64,000 nt of DNA from Plebeiibacterium sediminum (GCF_026013605.1 NZ_JAPDPJ010000019.1:26091-90090); one strand, 5' to 3'. Positions 27,221 through 37,175 are shown, counted from the stretch's first letter. Translations and numbers: made by a program. Notes: generated by a model not told the origin, from the letters alone.

Positions 27221-27249
27221 AATTATAATTTAACTCGAATTACAAATGT

Positions 27250-30200
27250 ATGAAAAATTGTTATCAAAACGTCCATCTCCCGGCGCGGAAATGGAAAGGG
27301 GCTTTATGGCTAAAGAATTCAAAATTGGTACTGACAGTACTGTTCTTTTGTCTGGGATTTTTTGTAGCCACATCGGCTTATTCTCAACAAACACTAGATG
27401 TAAAGTATGAGAATAAAACTATTGTATCGGTCTTAAATGACTTAAAGAGTCGTACAGGAATGAAAGTTACTTATATGCAAGGACTAATTCCTGAAACTAA
27501 AAAAGTTAGTGTTACGATTCCCAATGCTTCTATAGAAACTATTCTGAATGAGGTATTGGTAAAAAATGGATATAGTTATCAAATTAAAGATAATGTTATT
27601 CTTATTAGTGAGGGAAAAACTTCATCTGAACAAGTTCAAAACAAGCATTATAGCTTAAAAGGGCGTGTTACTGATGAAAATGGAGATCCGCTTCCCGGGG
27701 TGAGTGTTGTCATTAACAAAACAATGAAAGGTGTAGCAACTGATGGTGAAGGCCGTTACACTATGACTGTTATGTCGGATGATGTTTTGAAGTTTTCTTT
27801 TATTGGATATACCAGCAGAACTATCCCTCTTGAAGGAAAGTCTAAATTAAACGTTCAATTGAAACCGACACAAGAAAATGTTGACGAGGTAACAGTTGTA
27901 GCGTTTGGTTCGCAAAAAAAGGAAAGCGTTGTATCATCAATTACTACTGTAAAACCTGAATCATTAAAGTCATCAAACAGTGACTTAACTTCCAGTTTTG
28001 CAGGTCGTATCCCTGGTTTGGTTGCATGGCAAACAGGTGGTATGCCAGGAGCTTTAACTGAAGATGAAATGAGTACCAAGTTTTACATTCGTGGTATTAC
28101 TTCATTTAATGAGAATGCAAACACTGATCCATTAATTCTTTTGGATAATGTTGAGGTTTCTAAGTTAGACCTTGCTCGTATTGATCCTGAAGATATTGAG
28201 AGTTTTAGTGTAATGAAGGATGCTTCAGCAACTGCCATGTACGGAGCTCGTGGTGCCAATGGAGTTATTCTCGTAACTACTAAAAAAGGACATGAGGGAC
28301 AGGTTTATACTTCAGTTCGTTATGAGGCTATTACTTCTATGCCAACTCGCGAAATAGATGTAGTTGACCCGGTTACTTATATGAGAGCTTACAATGAAGC
28401 TTTAACAGGACGTGATCCTTTAGCAACTCCATTGTATACATCTGAAAAAATTAATAACACAGGTAGTAGCAGATATCCATCATATGTGTATCCTGCCAAT
28501 GATTGGTATAACTTATTGTTTAAAGATGCATCTATAAACCACCATATGGGATTAAACCTTCGTGGAGGATCTAAAATTATCCAGTATTATGCTTCTTTAA
28601 ATTATAGCATGGACCACGGTATGTTAGAAACTGACCGATTGAATCAGTTTGATGTAAACATTCGTAATAATACCACTGCATTTCGTGTAAACCTGAATAT
28701 TGACCTGACACCAACAGCAAAGTTAGTTTTAAACTCTACTACTACTCAGGATAAATATCATGGACCGCAAACCGATGTAAGACAAGCGTATAGTCTGGCT
28801 TTTAATGCAAGTCCTGTTGATTATGCAGCAGTGTATCCTGCAGATGAATTTCATGACTGGCCACATATTCGTTTTGGAGGTTTGACTGTTAATACCAGCA
28901 ATCCATATGCCCAGGTTCAGAAAGGATATCAGGAGCGTAGTCGTTTTTCTACAATCAATAGATTAGAGTATATTCAAAACCTGTCTGATTTAATAAAAGG
29001 ATTAGAGGTAAGAGCCAATGGTTCATTATATCAGGAGGGCTATTATCAGAATGTTTTTACTACTGATGAGTATTTATACCGTTTATTAGACTATGATTAT
29101 CAAACAGGAGAGCACACACTTCAGCAGGTAAAAGAAGGTGATCGTACTTTAAGACTACAGAATCCTGCTAATAACTCAGCTGGTGCTACTCGTATTTCAG
29201 GAGAATTCAGAGTATTGCATACTGCAGCATGGAAAGAGCATACAACCAGTTATACTGCTGTATACCAAATGCAACAAGCGACTAACTCTCGACCAGTGTC
29301 GTTGTTAGATGCCATCCCTGCCCGAAATATGGGACTATCTATGCGTATGGCCTATGGTTATAAAGAGCGTTATTATGCTGAAGCCAGTTTTGGTTACAAT
29401 GGTTCAGAACGTTTTGCTAAAGATAACCGTTTTGGATTTTTCCCTGCTGCTGGTTTAGGTTGGGTAGTTTCAAAAGAACCATTTTTGTTACCAGCTTCAA
29501 ACTGGTTAACATTTATGAAGCTTAGACTGTCTTATGGTAAGGTTGGTAACGATGGTATTGGAAGTGCAGGAACTGGAAGCACTGGTGTTTCCAATTCACG
29601 ATTTGTTTACTTGCCAAATATATCTGTGAATTCACAAGATCGTTATACTATTTCGGCATATAAAAACCCTGAGGTTACATGGGAAATTGCAGAGCAAGTT
29701 AACCTTGGATTAGATTTAAAATTATTTGAAGGATTATTTGATATCAATGTTGATGCCTATCAGGAAATTCGTCATAACGTGCTAGCGGAACGTATGGCTG
29801 TACCTGCATCAATGGGATTAGGTGTATTCCCTCTGGATAATATTGGTAAAGTAAGATCAAGAGGTATCGATTTTCAAGGTAAAATCCAACATGCTTTTAA
29901 CGAGAAATTCTGGTTTATTTTAAATGGTACGATAACCTATAACAAAGCAACTTTCGAATCGATTGAGGAAGCAATGGATAAACCATCATGGCAAAGACGT
30001 AAAGGTCACGATATCTCTCAGCAAGTAGGATATATTGCTGAAGGTTTATTCCAGACACAGGAAGAAATTGACAATGCACCAGTTCAATCCGGAGATGTAA
30101 TGCCTGGAGATATCCGTTACAGAGATATCAATAATGACGGTGTTATTGATGTGAATGATGCTACACATATTGGATTCCCAACTACACCTCGTTTAATTTA

Positions 30201-30699
30201 TGGATTAAGTGGTGTGGTAAACTATAGGGCTTTCGAATTTAACTTTTCATTTCAGGGATCAGGACAACGTTCAATGTTTATGAATCCTTCAAGTTTATCC
30301 CCTTTTGTGAATGATCATGCTTTATTAAAAGAAATTTATGATGATCACTGGACTCCGGATAACATGCAGAGCAAACCTTTCTGGCCACGTTTATCTACCA
30401 ATGGTTTAACTTATCACAACAAGGAAGAAGAATCATATGCTAATCAGGAAAATCCTCGATTCTCAACATACTTCATGCGTGAGGTAAGTTTTATACGTTG
30501 TCGTTCTCTTGATTTAGCATATAATCTCCCTGAAAAGTTGTACAGTAAATTGAAGATGAAAAGGGTGAAAGTTTATGTTAGAGCGAATAATCCTTTCATA
30601 ATCACAAATTTTAAAATTTGGGATCCTGAGTTAGGTAGTGACGGATTTAATTATCCTATTCAGAAAACTTATTCAATTGGTGCAAACATCAGTTTCTAA
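27250..30699 (+). CDS. SusC/RagA family TonB-dependent transducer with STN domain
   Basis: An 1149-residue outer-membrane protein. A long positively charged leader precedes the signal helix (LVLTVLFFCLGFFVATSAYSQQ). An STN domain (~48-120, VSVLNDLKSRTGMKVTYMQGL...ILNEVLVKNGYSYQI) is the signalling part that talks to FecR. Then come a carboxypeptidase-regulatory-like domain (YSLKGRVTDENGDPLPGVSVV), a TonB-box-like region (VDEVTVVAFGSQKKESVV), the plug (LILLDNVEVSKLDLARIDPEDIESFSVMKDASATAMYGARGANG) and the barrel ending SIGANISF. Neither SusC of the arabinan-type locus has an STN domain, so this locus is switched by the sigma/anti-sigma route instead of an HTCS. Confidence 0.96.
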   Translation: MKNCYQNVHLPARKWKGALWLKNSKLVLTVLFFCLGFFVATSAYSQQTLDVKYENKTIVSVLNDLKSRTGMKVTYMQGLIPETKKVSVTIPNASIETILNEVLVKNGYSYQIKDNVILISEGKTSSEQVQNKHYSLKGRVTDENGDPLPGVSVVINKTMKGVATDGEGRYTMTVMSDDVLKFSFIGYTSRTIPLEGKSKLNVQLKPTQENVDEVTVVAFGSQKKESVVSSITTVKPESLKSSNSDLTSSFAGRIPGLVAWQTGGMPGALTEDEMSTKFYIRGITSFNENANTDPLILLDNVEVSKLDLARIDPEDIESFSVMKDASATAMYGARGANGVILVTTKKGHEGQVYTSVRYEAITSMPTREIDVVDPVTYMRAYNEALTGRDPLATPLYTSEKINNTGSSRYPSYVYPANDWYNLLFKDASINHHMGLNLRGGSKIIQYYASLNYSMDHGMLETDRLNQFDVNIRNNTTAFRVNLNIDLTPTAKLVLNSTTTQDKYHGPQTDVRQAYSLAFNASPVDYAAVYPADEFHDWPHIRFGGLTVNTSNPYAQVQKGYQERSRFSTINRLEYIQNLSDLIKGLEVRANGSLYQEGYYQNVFTTDEYLYRLLDYDYQTGEHTLQQVKEGDRTLRLQNPANNSAGATRISGEFRVLHTAAWKEHTTSYTAVYQMQQATNSRPVSLLDAIPARNMGLSMRMAYGYKERYYAEASFGYNGSERFAKDNRFGFFPAAGLGWVVSKEPFLLPASNWLTFMKLRLSYGKVGNDGIGSAGTGSTGVSNSRFVYLPNISVNSQDRYTISAYKNPEVTWEIAEQVNLGLDLKLFEGLFDINVDAYQEIRHNVLAERMAVPASMGLGVFPLDNIGKVRSRGIDFQGKIQHAFNEKFWFILNGTITYNKATFESIEEAMDKPSWQRRKGHDISQQVGYIAEGLFQTQEEIDNAPVQSGDVMPGDIRYRDINNDGVIDVNDATHIGFPTTPRLIYGLSGVVNYRAFEFNFSFQGSGQRSMFMNPSSLSPFVNDHALLKEIYDDHWTPDNMQSKPFWPRLSTNGLTYHNKEEESYANQENPRFSTYFMREVSFIRCRSLDLAYNLPEKLYSKLKMKRVKVYVRANNPFIITNFKIWDPELGSDGFNYPIQKTYSIGANISF

Positions 30700-30711
30700 A
30701 AACATTTGATT

Positions 30712-32661
30712 ATGAATTTGAAAAAATTATTAATAGGCATTGCGGGAGTAATACTTTTACTTCCATCATGTGATAGCTACCTTGATCAAGTACCGGATGA
30801 GGATATTTTAAGTGTTCCGGCTATCTTTGAAACTAGGGATGGTGCTGAGCGTTGGATGAAAGATGTATATGCCGGAGTTCCTACACTTTATGGTGGAGAA
30901 TTTCAAGATCCGGGATTACTTGGTGGTGATGAATTTGTAGGGGGACAATATAGTCGTACAAGCACATACTTATCTATGTTTTATATTGCTGATGGTCAGC
31001 AATCTGCGGTGGCGCCTTATGGTGATATTTGGCGTTTTAATGGTATTTACAATAACATTCGTTTTTGTAATACATTTCTTGAGAATCTAAATGACGTATA
31101 TAATTTACGTCCGGGTGAATTGAAAGTGTGGACTGCTGAAGCCAAGGCTGTAAAAGCATTTTACTATTTCGAGATGGTGAAACGATATGGCCCTATTGCA
31201 TTAATACCTAATAATATTGATGTGTGGGAACCTCTTGAAAAAATGAAAATAAAAAGAAGTCACGTTGATACTTGTTTTAATGAAATAGTAAGTCTTTTAG
31301 ATGAAGCTATTCCTGATCTGTTAGTTATGGCAGAGAAGGATCCTGAGCGTTTTGAGTACTTCTCAAAAGAGGGTGCAATTGCATTAAAAGCTAAAGTATT
31401 GCTTTTCCAGGCTTCACCGTTGTTTAATGGGAACTCATTTTATCGCGATTTCAGAAATAGTGAAGGTGAATTGTTGTTTGATCCCGAGTATAAGGAAGAG
31501 AAATGGAGAATTGCAGCTGAAGCTGCTGATGAGGCCGTTCGAATTTGTGAAGAAAATGGTTATCAATTGATTTCCGGTTCTGCAGATCGTCTTTCTCCGT
31601 TATTGAATACAATGCGCGACATAGAATTGTCTATATGGGCTCCAAATTATCAGTCTACAGAAGCATTGGTAATGATTCCTTCAGGAAACAGATTGTTTCA
31701 ACATACCTTACCTTCTGTAGGTACAAATACAGGCAACAGGTTTTATGATGCAAGTGTATATGGTGATGTGGGTACCAGTGTTCAAATGGTTGAAAGATTC
31801 TATACTAAAAATGGATTGCCATTGAGTGAAGATAACACATGGGACTATGAACGCAGATATACAATGGGACGAGAGCGTAACAACTTCTATAATAATGTAG
31901 TAAATCTGGATAATGATGTATTGGTATTGCACTTAAACAGAGAGCCTCGTTTTTACGCAAATATTGCAGGACAGGGTACTTACTGGCAACGAGGAGCTGG
32001 TACTTACTATAACTTGTTAATGGAGACCTATCGTGGAGAAGCTGTTGGAATTAAACAAAATCAAATCGAATCTAATGCTCCTCAAAACCTTACAGGTTAT
32101 TGGGTGAAGAAGGGTAGCAGAACAGAGGTTCCAATCAATGGTTATTCATCTCAATTAAATTCAAGCATTGGATATAGTCGTCCAAAGGTAGCATTGCGAT
32201 TAGCTGAATTGTATTTAATTCAGGCAGAGGCATGGAATGAGTATGAAGGACCAAACGGTGCTCATAAGGATGAAATTTTTTCTGCTTTGGATAAAATTCG
32301 TGAGCGTGCTGGTATTCCTTCAGTTGAAGATGCCTGGACTCAATATGCTAAGAATCCGGATAAAATTACAACAAAAGAAGGGATGCGTGAGATTATTCGT
32401 CAGGAAAGAACGATTGAATTATCGTTTGAAGGACAACGTTTCTGGGATTTAAGAAGATGGAAAACAGCACATTTAAATCTAAACAGTAAGCCAACAGGAT
32501 GGAATGTACTGGGAAGAGATGCAAGAGAGTACTTCAATAATTTTGAAGGTCCTAAGGTTGTTTGGGATAAGGCTGAGTTTTTATCTCCGAGAGATTATTT
32601 ATTCCCAATCAAAAGTGAAGAAGTAATGATTTCGGGAAATGTGCAAAATCCGGAATGGTAA
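30712..32661 (+). CDS. SusD/RagB family outer-membrane lipoprotein
   Basis: The start is ATG 30712 (MNLKKLLIGIAGVILLLPSC, lipidated Cys20), 12 nt after the SusC stop. The protein has ~650 residues with SusD signatures: EAKAVKAFYYFEMVKRYGPIALIP, LRLAELYLIQAEAWNEYEGPNG, IRQERTIELSFEGQRFWDLRRW and a closing FPIKSEEVMISGNVQNPEW. It is longer than usual for SusD, as in RagB-like and host-glycan types. Its substrate is unknown; peptidases downstream suggest peptides or glycoproteins. Confidence 0.95.
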   Translation: MNLKKLLIGIAGVILLLPSCDSYLDQVPDEDILSVPAIFETRDGAERWMKDVYAGVPTLYGGEFQDPGLLGGDEFVGGQYSRTSTYLSMFYIADGQQSAVAPYGDIWRFNGIYNNIRFCNTFLENLNDVYNLRPGELKVWTAEAKAVKAFYYFEMVKRYGPIALIPNNIDVWEPLEKMKIKRSHVDTCFNEIVSLLDEAIPDLLVMAEKDPERFEYFSKEGAIALKAKVLLFQASPLFNGNSFYRDFRNSEGELLFDPEYKEEKWRIAAEAADEAVRICEENGYQLISGSADRLSPLLNTMRDIELSIWAPNYQSTEALVMIPSGNRLFQHTLPSVGTNTGNRFYDASVYGDVGTSVQMVERFYTKNGLPLSEDNTWDYERRYTMGRERNNFYNNVVNLDNDVLVLHLNREPRFYANIAGQGTYWQRGAGTYYNLLMETYRGEAVGIKQNQIESNAPQNLTGYWVKKGSRTEVPINGYSSQLNSSIGYSRPKVALRLAELYLIQAEAWNEYEGPNGAHKDEIFSALDKIRERAGIPSVEDAWTQYAKNPDKITTKEGMREIIRQERTIELSFEGQRFWDLRRWKTAHLNLNSKPTGWNVLGRDAREYFNNFEGPKVVWDKAEFLSPRDYLFPIKSEEVMISGNVQNPEW

Positions 32662-32682
32662 TATAATCACATTAAACCAGGA

Positions 32683-32759
32683 AGGGCCATGTAAATTTGA
32701 TCCACAAAATTTACAAACAGGAAAATGATCAAATTAATTTGAGGTTCCTGTTTGGCCCT
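32683..32759 (+). ncRNA. Candidate three-way-junction RNA structure downstream of susD
   Basis: Nested inverted repeats: AGGGCCA (32683-32689) with TGGCCCT (32753-32759) closes the structure. Inside are TGTAAATTT (32690-32698) with AAATTTACA (32707-32715), and AAACAGGAA (32715-32723) with TTCCTGTTT (32745-32753). The second arm encloses the perfect palindrome TCAAATTAATTTGA (32729-32742). One shared base at each junction edge must choose its partner. It could be an mRNA stabiliser, an attenuator or a dispersed repeat. Confidence 0.5.
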
Positions 32760-32943
32760 CGATAAAAATTTAGTCAGATGAAACGAGCCAAGAGGATAAG
32801 TGATTTGGGTCAGTTTCATGTGATAATTAAAAGCATATTTAGACATATGAAACGAGCTATGATAAAAACTTCTCACACACGAGAATGACTATTTAGGCGA
32901 GTTCCATGTGGCCAAATAAAACAAATTTTAGACACATGAAAAA
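32744..32943 (+). repeat. Three degenerate tandem copies of a leader/start region
   Basis: Copies begin near 32744, 32811 and 32900. Each has a TTyCwTGTkk block, an A-rich stretch, then ATTTAGwCAkATGAAA. The cores are TTTAGTCAGATGAAACGAGC (32770-32789), TTTAGACATATGAAACGAGC and TTTTAGACACATGAAAAAAT. The last copy is the real start of the lipoprotein gene. ATGAAAC of copy 1 can pair with GTTTCAT of copy 2. Copies 1 and 2 share a frame that could encode a 36-residue peptide (32778-32888). Confidence 0.65.
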
Positions 32944-34303
32944 ATTAATAATATTACTATTGGTTATTGCAGGTTTTTACGCTTGCGATAAAGATGATGC
33001 TGGTGGTTTGAATGTTCCAACAAATCCGGATAGCATCAGTTTTGAACCAATTGAAGGTGGTGCAATTATGCGATATAGTATTAGTGACAATCGTGTATAT
33101 CGTATCAAAGCTCAATATAGCGATCAGTACGGAAATTCAGTTGTAAAACTGGCTAGTTTTGCTAACGATTCTTTATTGTTAACAGGCTTTAATGCGCCAC
33201 AGGAAAATGTAGGTGTAGAAGTTTCTTATTTAGATGAGAATGATAATGAATCTGACGCTATGAGTCTTACATTCAATACGAAAGCCTCAGCAGTTTATTC
33301 GTTTTTTGACGGTGTTGAAGTAGATTCATTTTGGGATGGTTTTGTAGTGCGTTATACAGCTCCTGAATATGTAAGTGGTTTTGCTAACGTATATTTTTTG
33401 GGAACAAACCCATTGACGAATGAGGAAGACAGCATCTTGTTGGAAACTTTTCCAATTAAAGCAGGTGGTGAAACTCGTTTTTATTCGCTTGATGAATCTC
33501 AGAAAAGTGATTATAACACTGTATTTATAACAACTGAAGATTATAAGCAAGAAGTAGCTCGTACGCAATCATGGGAAAGTGTTGAAGCTTACAGTCGTAT
33601 CCTTGTTGATAATAGTGAGTTTTCTTTGATTGATCCTTTTAATCTTTCCATTGAGGAAAAAACAGATAATAATCCTGCTGTACGTTGGGGTAAAGAATAT
33701 CTATTTGATGGAGATATAAAAGGTAATCAACGTCTTCAAAATTTTGTACTAGGAAATGTTCCTCCTCAATATACTTTTATTGCAGGACCAAGAGCTATGC
33801 AGAATTTGGATGATGATCAAATGTACTTTGTTCTTGATATAAATGAGGCAAATGTTGTTGGTGAAATTAGATTGTACAGTATGTTGGATCATAGCCGAAT
33901 GGCGTCACCTTCGCTTTACAATTATAAATATCATACAAGAACGCCTTGTAAAGTAACAATATATGCCTGTAACGATTATATTGAAACTAATGATCCTAAA
34001 GTAGAATCAGGAAGCTGGAAAGAAGTAGGTTCTTTTGATAGAGATCCTAATGAGGCACAAGCTGATCGTTGGTATATTGTTCAAGAAACAGGTTATTATT
34101 ACGATATTCAGAGTATTGCAGATATGAATGCTGCCGATCCAGCATATATGTCTATTCCAATTGAATTTGATGGTAATACCTACAGGTATTTCAAAATAGC
34201 AGTGGAAGATACTTATAATGATGAGTGGTCACCGGATTATTATAATAATAATGATGGGTACGTTTCTTTCCACGAGATTGAAGTATATGCTAAAAAGAAT
34301 TAA
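32936..34303 (+). CDS. Surface lipoprotein with DUF4959/DUF5126/DUF5000-type domains
   Basis: The start is ATG 32936 (MKKLIILLLVIAGFYAC, lipidated Cys17); an in-frame ATG ten codons upstream would spoil the signal peptide. The layout is a short fibronectin-like N-terminal domain (~25-115, ISFEPIEGGAIMRYSI...YRIKAQYSDQYGNSV), a second beta-rich domain (~118-215), and a C-terminal discoidin-like domain (~230-455) ending DGYVSFHEIEVYAKKN. This matches the DUF4959-DUF5126-DUF5000 build often encoded next to SusD genes and thought to bind substrate at the cell surface. No catalytic residues were recognised. It lies 2 bp upstream of the next lipoprotein gene. Confidence 0.82.
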   Translation: MKKLIILLLVIAGFYACDKDDAGGLNVPTNPDSISFEPIEGGAIMRYSISDNRVYRIKAQYSDQYGNSVVKLASFANDSLLLTGFNAPQENVGVEVSYLDENDNESDAMSLTFNTKASAVYSFFDGVEVDSFWDGFVVRYTAPEYVSGFANVYFLGTNPLTNEEDSILLETFPIKAGGETRFYSLDESQKSDYNTVFITTEDYKQEVARTQSWESVEAYSRILVDNSEFSLIDPFNLSIEEKTDNNPAVRWGKEYLFDGDIKGNQRLQNFVLGNVPPQYTFIAGPRAMQNLDDDQMYFVLDINEANVVGEIRLYSMLDHSRMASPSLYNYKYHTRTPCKVTIYACNDYIETNDPKVESGSWKEVGSFDRDPNEAQADRWYIVQETGYYYDIQSIADMNAADPAYMSIPIEFDGNTYRYFKIAVEDTYNDEWSPDYYNNNDGYVSFHEIEVYAKKN

Positions 34304-34305
34304 TT

Positions 34306-35880
34306 ATGAAGAGATTACTATTATATATACTATTACCCGTACTTGCTGCGGGTATCTTCTTCGGTTGTGAAAACCTGGAAGATACATATTCCGATTATAC
34401 TGGAGATGGTCCAATTCGTTATCTGGCTAAATGTGTTAATCTTGAGGCCAATGCAAAATGGGAATCTGTAGAGTTAAGCTGGGAAAATAATCAAGACCTG
34501 GAGCGCGATTCAATTTATATTGTATGGCAGGATGATTCGTCCACAAGAGATACATTAGTAGATAAAAATAGCACCAGTTGTGTTATTGAAAACTTAGAGA
34601 ATTTTGATTATTTCTTTTCTGTAAGCTCTGTTAGTTTCGACGAAGAAAATAACATGGATGGTCAATCATTGGAAACAACTATTTATGCACGTCCATTTTC
34701 TCTTGAACATGAATCGTTGTCAACATTTACACAGGTTGTTATCAAGCAATTTAAAGTAGGTGACGATAATCTGTTCTTATTTTTCGATAACTGGAAAGAT
34801 AATTTGTTAACTGCAGAAATAGGTTATTACAAGATTGGTGAAACTGATGAAACCCGTCTTCAACTTGAAAAAGTAAATCTTGGAACTGAAACTGCTCCTG
34901 ATTTTTGGCCAAATGGTCAAAAGGAACTGCTTCTTGAAAATGTAGATTTTGCTAAGGATATCATAATTTACAGAACAGGTAGTGTAGATCAAATTGAAGA
35001 TCCTGATTTTCAGGTTGTTTTTCCTGATATAAAACTTAATCTTAATGTTTTGGTGTTCAACAGTGATTTTGCTGCTCAGGTTCAGGATTATTTAAATGTT
35101 AGCCAGCTTACAGCAAGCACAATTGCAGATGTTGAAGTATTAGAATTTGATCAGAATATTGCTTCGATGGAAGATATTTTATATTTCCCTAATCTAAAAG
35201 AAGTTTATTTTGGTAAGAACAGATACATGACATCTACTTACGCTTACTATGCTTCAGAGCAATCGGTTCTTTCAGAAAAAGAGCGTAGTTTGGCAGCATT
35301 GAATATTGCACATGACAAACTTCAGCTTGATGTACACCAATATAATTCACATTATTTTGCGTCATATGAAGCGCCAGTTTGGTTTATTAAAGAAGGAAAT
35401 CCTGTTATTCCTGAAGTAAACTTACTAGAGAATACTGCTTCATGGTCGTATACTGTAACTCCGGCGGATGAGGCAGGATATGATTCTCAGTTGGCAAATC
35501 TTTTCGATAATCAGGCTAATACAGACTGGACTCCTCTTCGAATCTCAAGTATTCGTGTACATGCGATTGAAATTGACATGAAAGAAGATGTTGATATCAG
35601 AGGATTTAAAATTGTGCAGTCATCTTCATTAGGTTATTACAGTATGTTGATTCCTAATATGATTGAAATTGAAATAGCCAGCGATGGAGGAGAATGGCGT
35701 AGAGCAACTTATCAGGAAGAAGTACCTATTGGTGATAGCCAGGGAGAAACTACCATTGTTTACTTAGATAAAGATAAGCAAACACAAAAGGCCAGAAGAA
35801 TCAGATTCTATGTTACCGACAAGGATTATTATTCTAGCTCATATGGTACAGCTCTTGCTGATTTCATGGTAATACAATAA
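34306..35880 (+). CDS. Surface lipoprotein, DUF4998-type with C-terminal discoidin-like domain
   Basis: A 524-residue lipoprotein (lipobox FFGC, Cys21) starting 2 bp after the previous stop. Residues ~25-125 resemble the DUF4998 fibronectin-like module (YSDYTGDGPIRYLAKCVN, WESVELSWENNQDLERDSIYIVW). A middle part of ~220 residues is not recognised. The C-terminal ~130 residues (NLFDNQANTDWTP...IDMKEDVDIRGFKIVQSS...RRIRFYV) look like a galactose-binding/F5-8 type C domain. It is probably a surface partner of the SusCD complex. Function is inferred from position and fold only. Confidence 0.8.
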   Translation: MKRLLLYILLPVLAAGIFFGCENLEDTYSDYTGDGPIRYLAKCVNLEANAKWESVELSWENNQDLERDSIYIVWQDDSSTRDTLVDKNSTSCVIENLENFDYFFSVSSVSFDEENNMDGQSLETTIYARPFSLEHESLSTFTQVVIKQFKVGDDNLFLFFDNWKDNLLTAEIGYYKIGETDETRLQLEKVNLGTETAPDFWPNGQKELLLENVDFAKDIIIYRTGSVDQIEDPDFQVVFPDIKLNLNVLVFNSDFAAQVQDYLNVSQLTASTIADVEVLEFDQNIASMEDILYFPNLKEVYFGKNRYMTSTYAYYASEQSVLSEKERSLAALNIAHDKLQLDVHQYNSHYFASYEAPVWFIKEGNPVIPEVNLLENTASWSYTVTPADEAGYDSQLANLFDNQANTDWTPLRISSIRVHAIEIDMKEDVDIRGFKIVQSSSLGYYSMLIPNMIEIEIASDGGEWRRATYQEEVPIGDSQGETTIVYLDKDKQTQKARRIRFYVTDKDYYSSSYGTALADFMVIQ

Positions 35881-35885
35881 TATAA

Positions 35886-35919
35886 TTACGGGGTCAATTT
35901 AACAGACCCCGTAACTTTT
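35886..35919 (+). terminator. Rho-independent terminator
   Basis: TTACGGGGTC (35886-35895) pairs perfectly with GACCCCGTAA (35905-35914), followed by CTTTTT. It ends the SusCD/lipoprotein message only 22 nt before the thioredoxin-like gene, which must rely on read-through or a promoter inside this region. Confidence 0.9.
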
Positions 35920-35936
35920 TAATTCATTACTGAAAT

Positions 35937-37175
35937 ATGATGAAACGAGTTATAAAAAGACTTCAGGTTATAGTTATCCTTTGCACACTAGCTTCTTCGT
36001 TTGCTGTTGCACAAAATCAAAGTATCCATTTTGAAGAAACAACTTCGTGGAATAAGATTGTGAAAAGAGCTTTAGAGGAAAAGAGGTTGATATTTGTGGA
36101 TTGCTATGCAGATTGGTGCGGACCGTGTAAAAAACTGGCATCAGAAGTTTTTACACAAGATAAAGTCGCTGAATTTTTCAACTCTAATTTTATTAATGCC
36201 AGCTATAATGTTGAAAAGAGCGAAGACGCAAAGAGATTGGCTCAGGTTTGGCAGGTAAGCGCATTGCCAACATTAATGTTTATTGATCCGGAAACAGAAC
36301 AACCTGTTCATAAATTGGTGGGTTCAGGTGATGCGGAATGGCTTATTGCCGGAGCAAAACAGGCCCTGGATCCTGAAAAAAGACTGGATGCAATGCTTTC
36401 CCGCTACAATAATGGGGATCGCGATCCTGCTTTTATGATCAGACTAGTTAAAGCGCTAAGTACTGCAGGTATGGCTCAGGAGCTTGAAAAGATAACCAAG
36501 GAATTCCTGAGTGGTCTTAATATTGATCAATTGGCAACACCAGTAGTTTGGTCGTTAATTGTTCAATATGAAAATGATCCATTGTCAAAAACATTGTTGA
36601 CTGTTAGAGATAATGCTGAAAGATTTTATGCTTTACCTGGCCAAAATCAAAAACAGTTGGTTCAAACAAAATTGGCTAGTGCCATTCTGGATAAGGCAAT
36701 GCAATATTCAATGAATCCAAACCTTGCAGTTTACGATAAGGAAGCCTACGATGCTTTTGTTGATTATTTGGTTACTGCTGAAGAACCAGGTAAAAGTATG
36801 GCTGCCGTTTGGTTAAATACTTCTATGTTATCTCGTCAAGGTGATTGGAAAAAAATGTTGGAAGTAATGCGTGCTGTTAAAGATGAACAAATTTTACCTC
36901 CACAGGTGTATGGAAAATATTTCTTGTTTTATATGCAGTCTTTAGCCAAAATGGAAGATAAATCAGCTGTTGATGGCGGTGTAAAATGGATTGAAGAGTT
37001 AATCGCAGAGGCTGTAGGCGAGGATATTTCTACTTATTACATTCGTACAACCTTATATGGTGCAGAGGCTGGCCTATATGAAGCTGCAGAAAGATATGGT
37101 AAGGCTCAAAAAGCTAAAAAGGAAATGGAAAAGTATGTAAATCTAATAAAGGAAGCAACAGCAAGCAACCAATAA
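35937..37175 (+). CDS. Periplasmic thioredoxin-fold protein with long C-terminal helical extension
   Basis: The signal peptide ends AVAQ. A thioredoxin-like domain follows (~28-150) with the redox motif WCGPC at residues 60-64 (FVDCYADWCGPCKKLASEVF) and the cis-proline loop VSALPTLMF. The remaining ~260 residues are helical and of unknown function. Thioredoxin-like proteins of this kind are often encoded in Bacteroidetes SusCD loci, where they may keep imported proteins or locus enzymes reduced. It sits just after the lipoprotein pair and 352 bp before the protease genes. Confidence 0.88.
   Translation: MMKRVIKRLQVIVILCTLASSFAVAQNQSIHFEETTSWNKIVKRALEEKRLIFVDCYADWCGPCKKLASEVFTQDKVAEFFNSNFINASYNVEKSEDAKRLAQVWQVSALPTLMFIDPETEQPVHKLVGSGDAEWLIAGAKQALDPEKRLDAMLSRYNNGDRDPAFMIRLVKALSTAGMAQELEKITKEFLSGLNIDQLATPVVWSLIVQYENDPLSKTLLTVRDNAERFYALPGQNQKQLVQTKLASAILDKAMQYSMNPNLAVYDKEAYDAFVDYLVTAEEPGKSMAAVWLNTSMLSRQGDWKKMLEVMRAVKDEQILPPQVYGKYFLFYMQSLAKMEDKSAVDGGVKWIEELIAEAVGEDISTYYIRTTLYGAEAGLYEAAERYGKAQKAKKEMEKYVNLIKEATASNQ

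Noticed and set aside
32667..32876. Minus-strand frame of 69 codons across the repeated leader
   Set aside because: It lies wholly within the palindromic and repeated leader, so the open frame can be explained by the inverted repeats. No start signal supports it.
32778..32888. 36-codon plus-strand peptide spanning leader copies 1 and 2
   Set aside because: Not listed as a gene because the shared frame could simply reflect the tandem repeat; kept only as a possibility in the finding on the leader.
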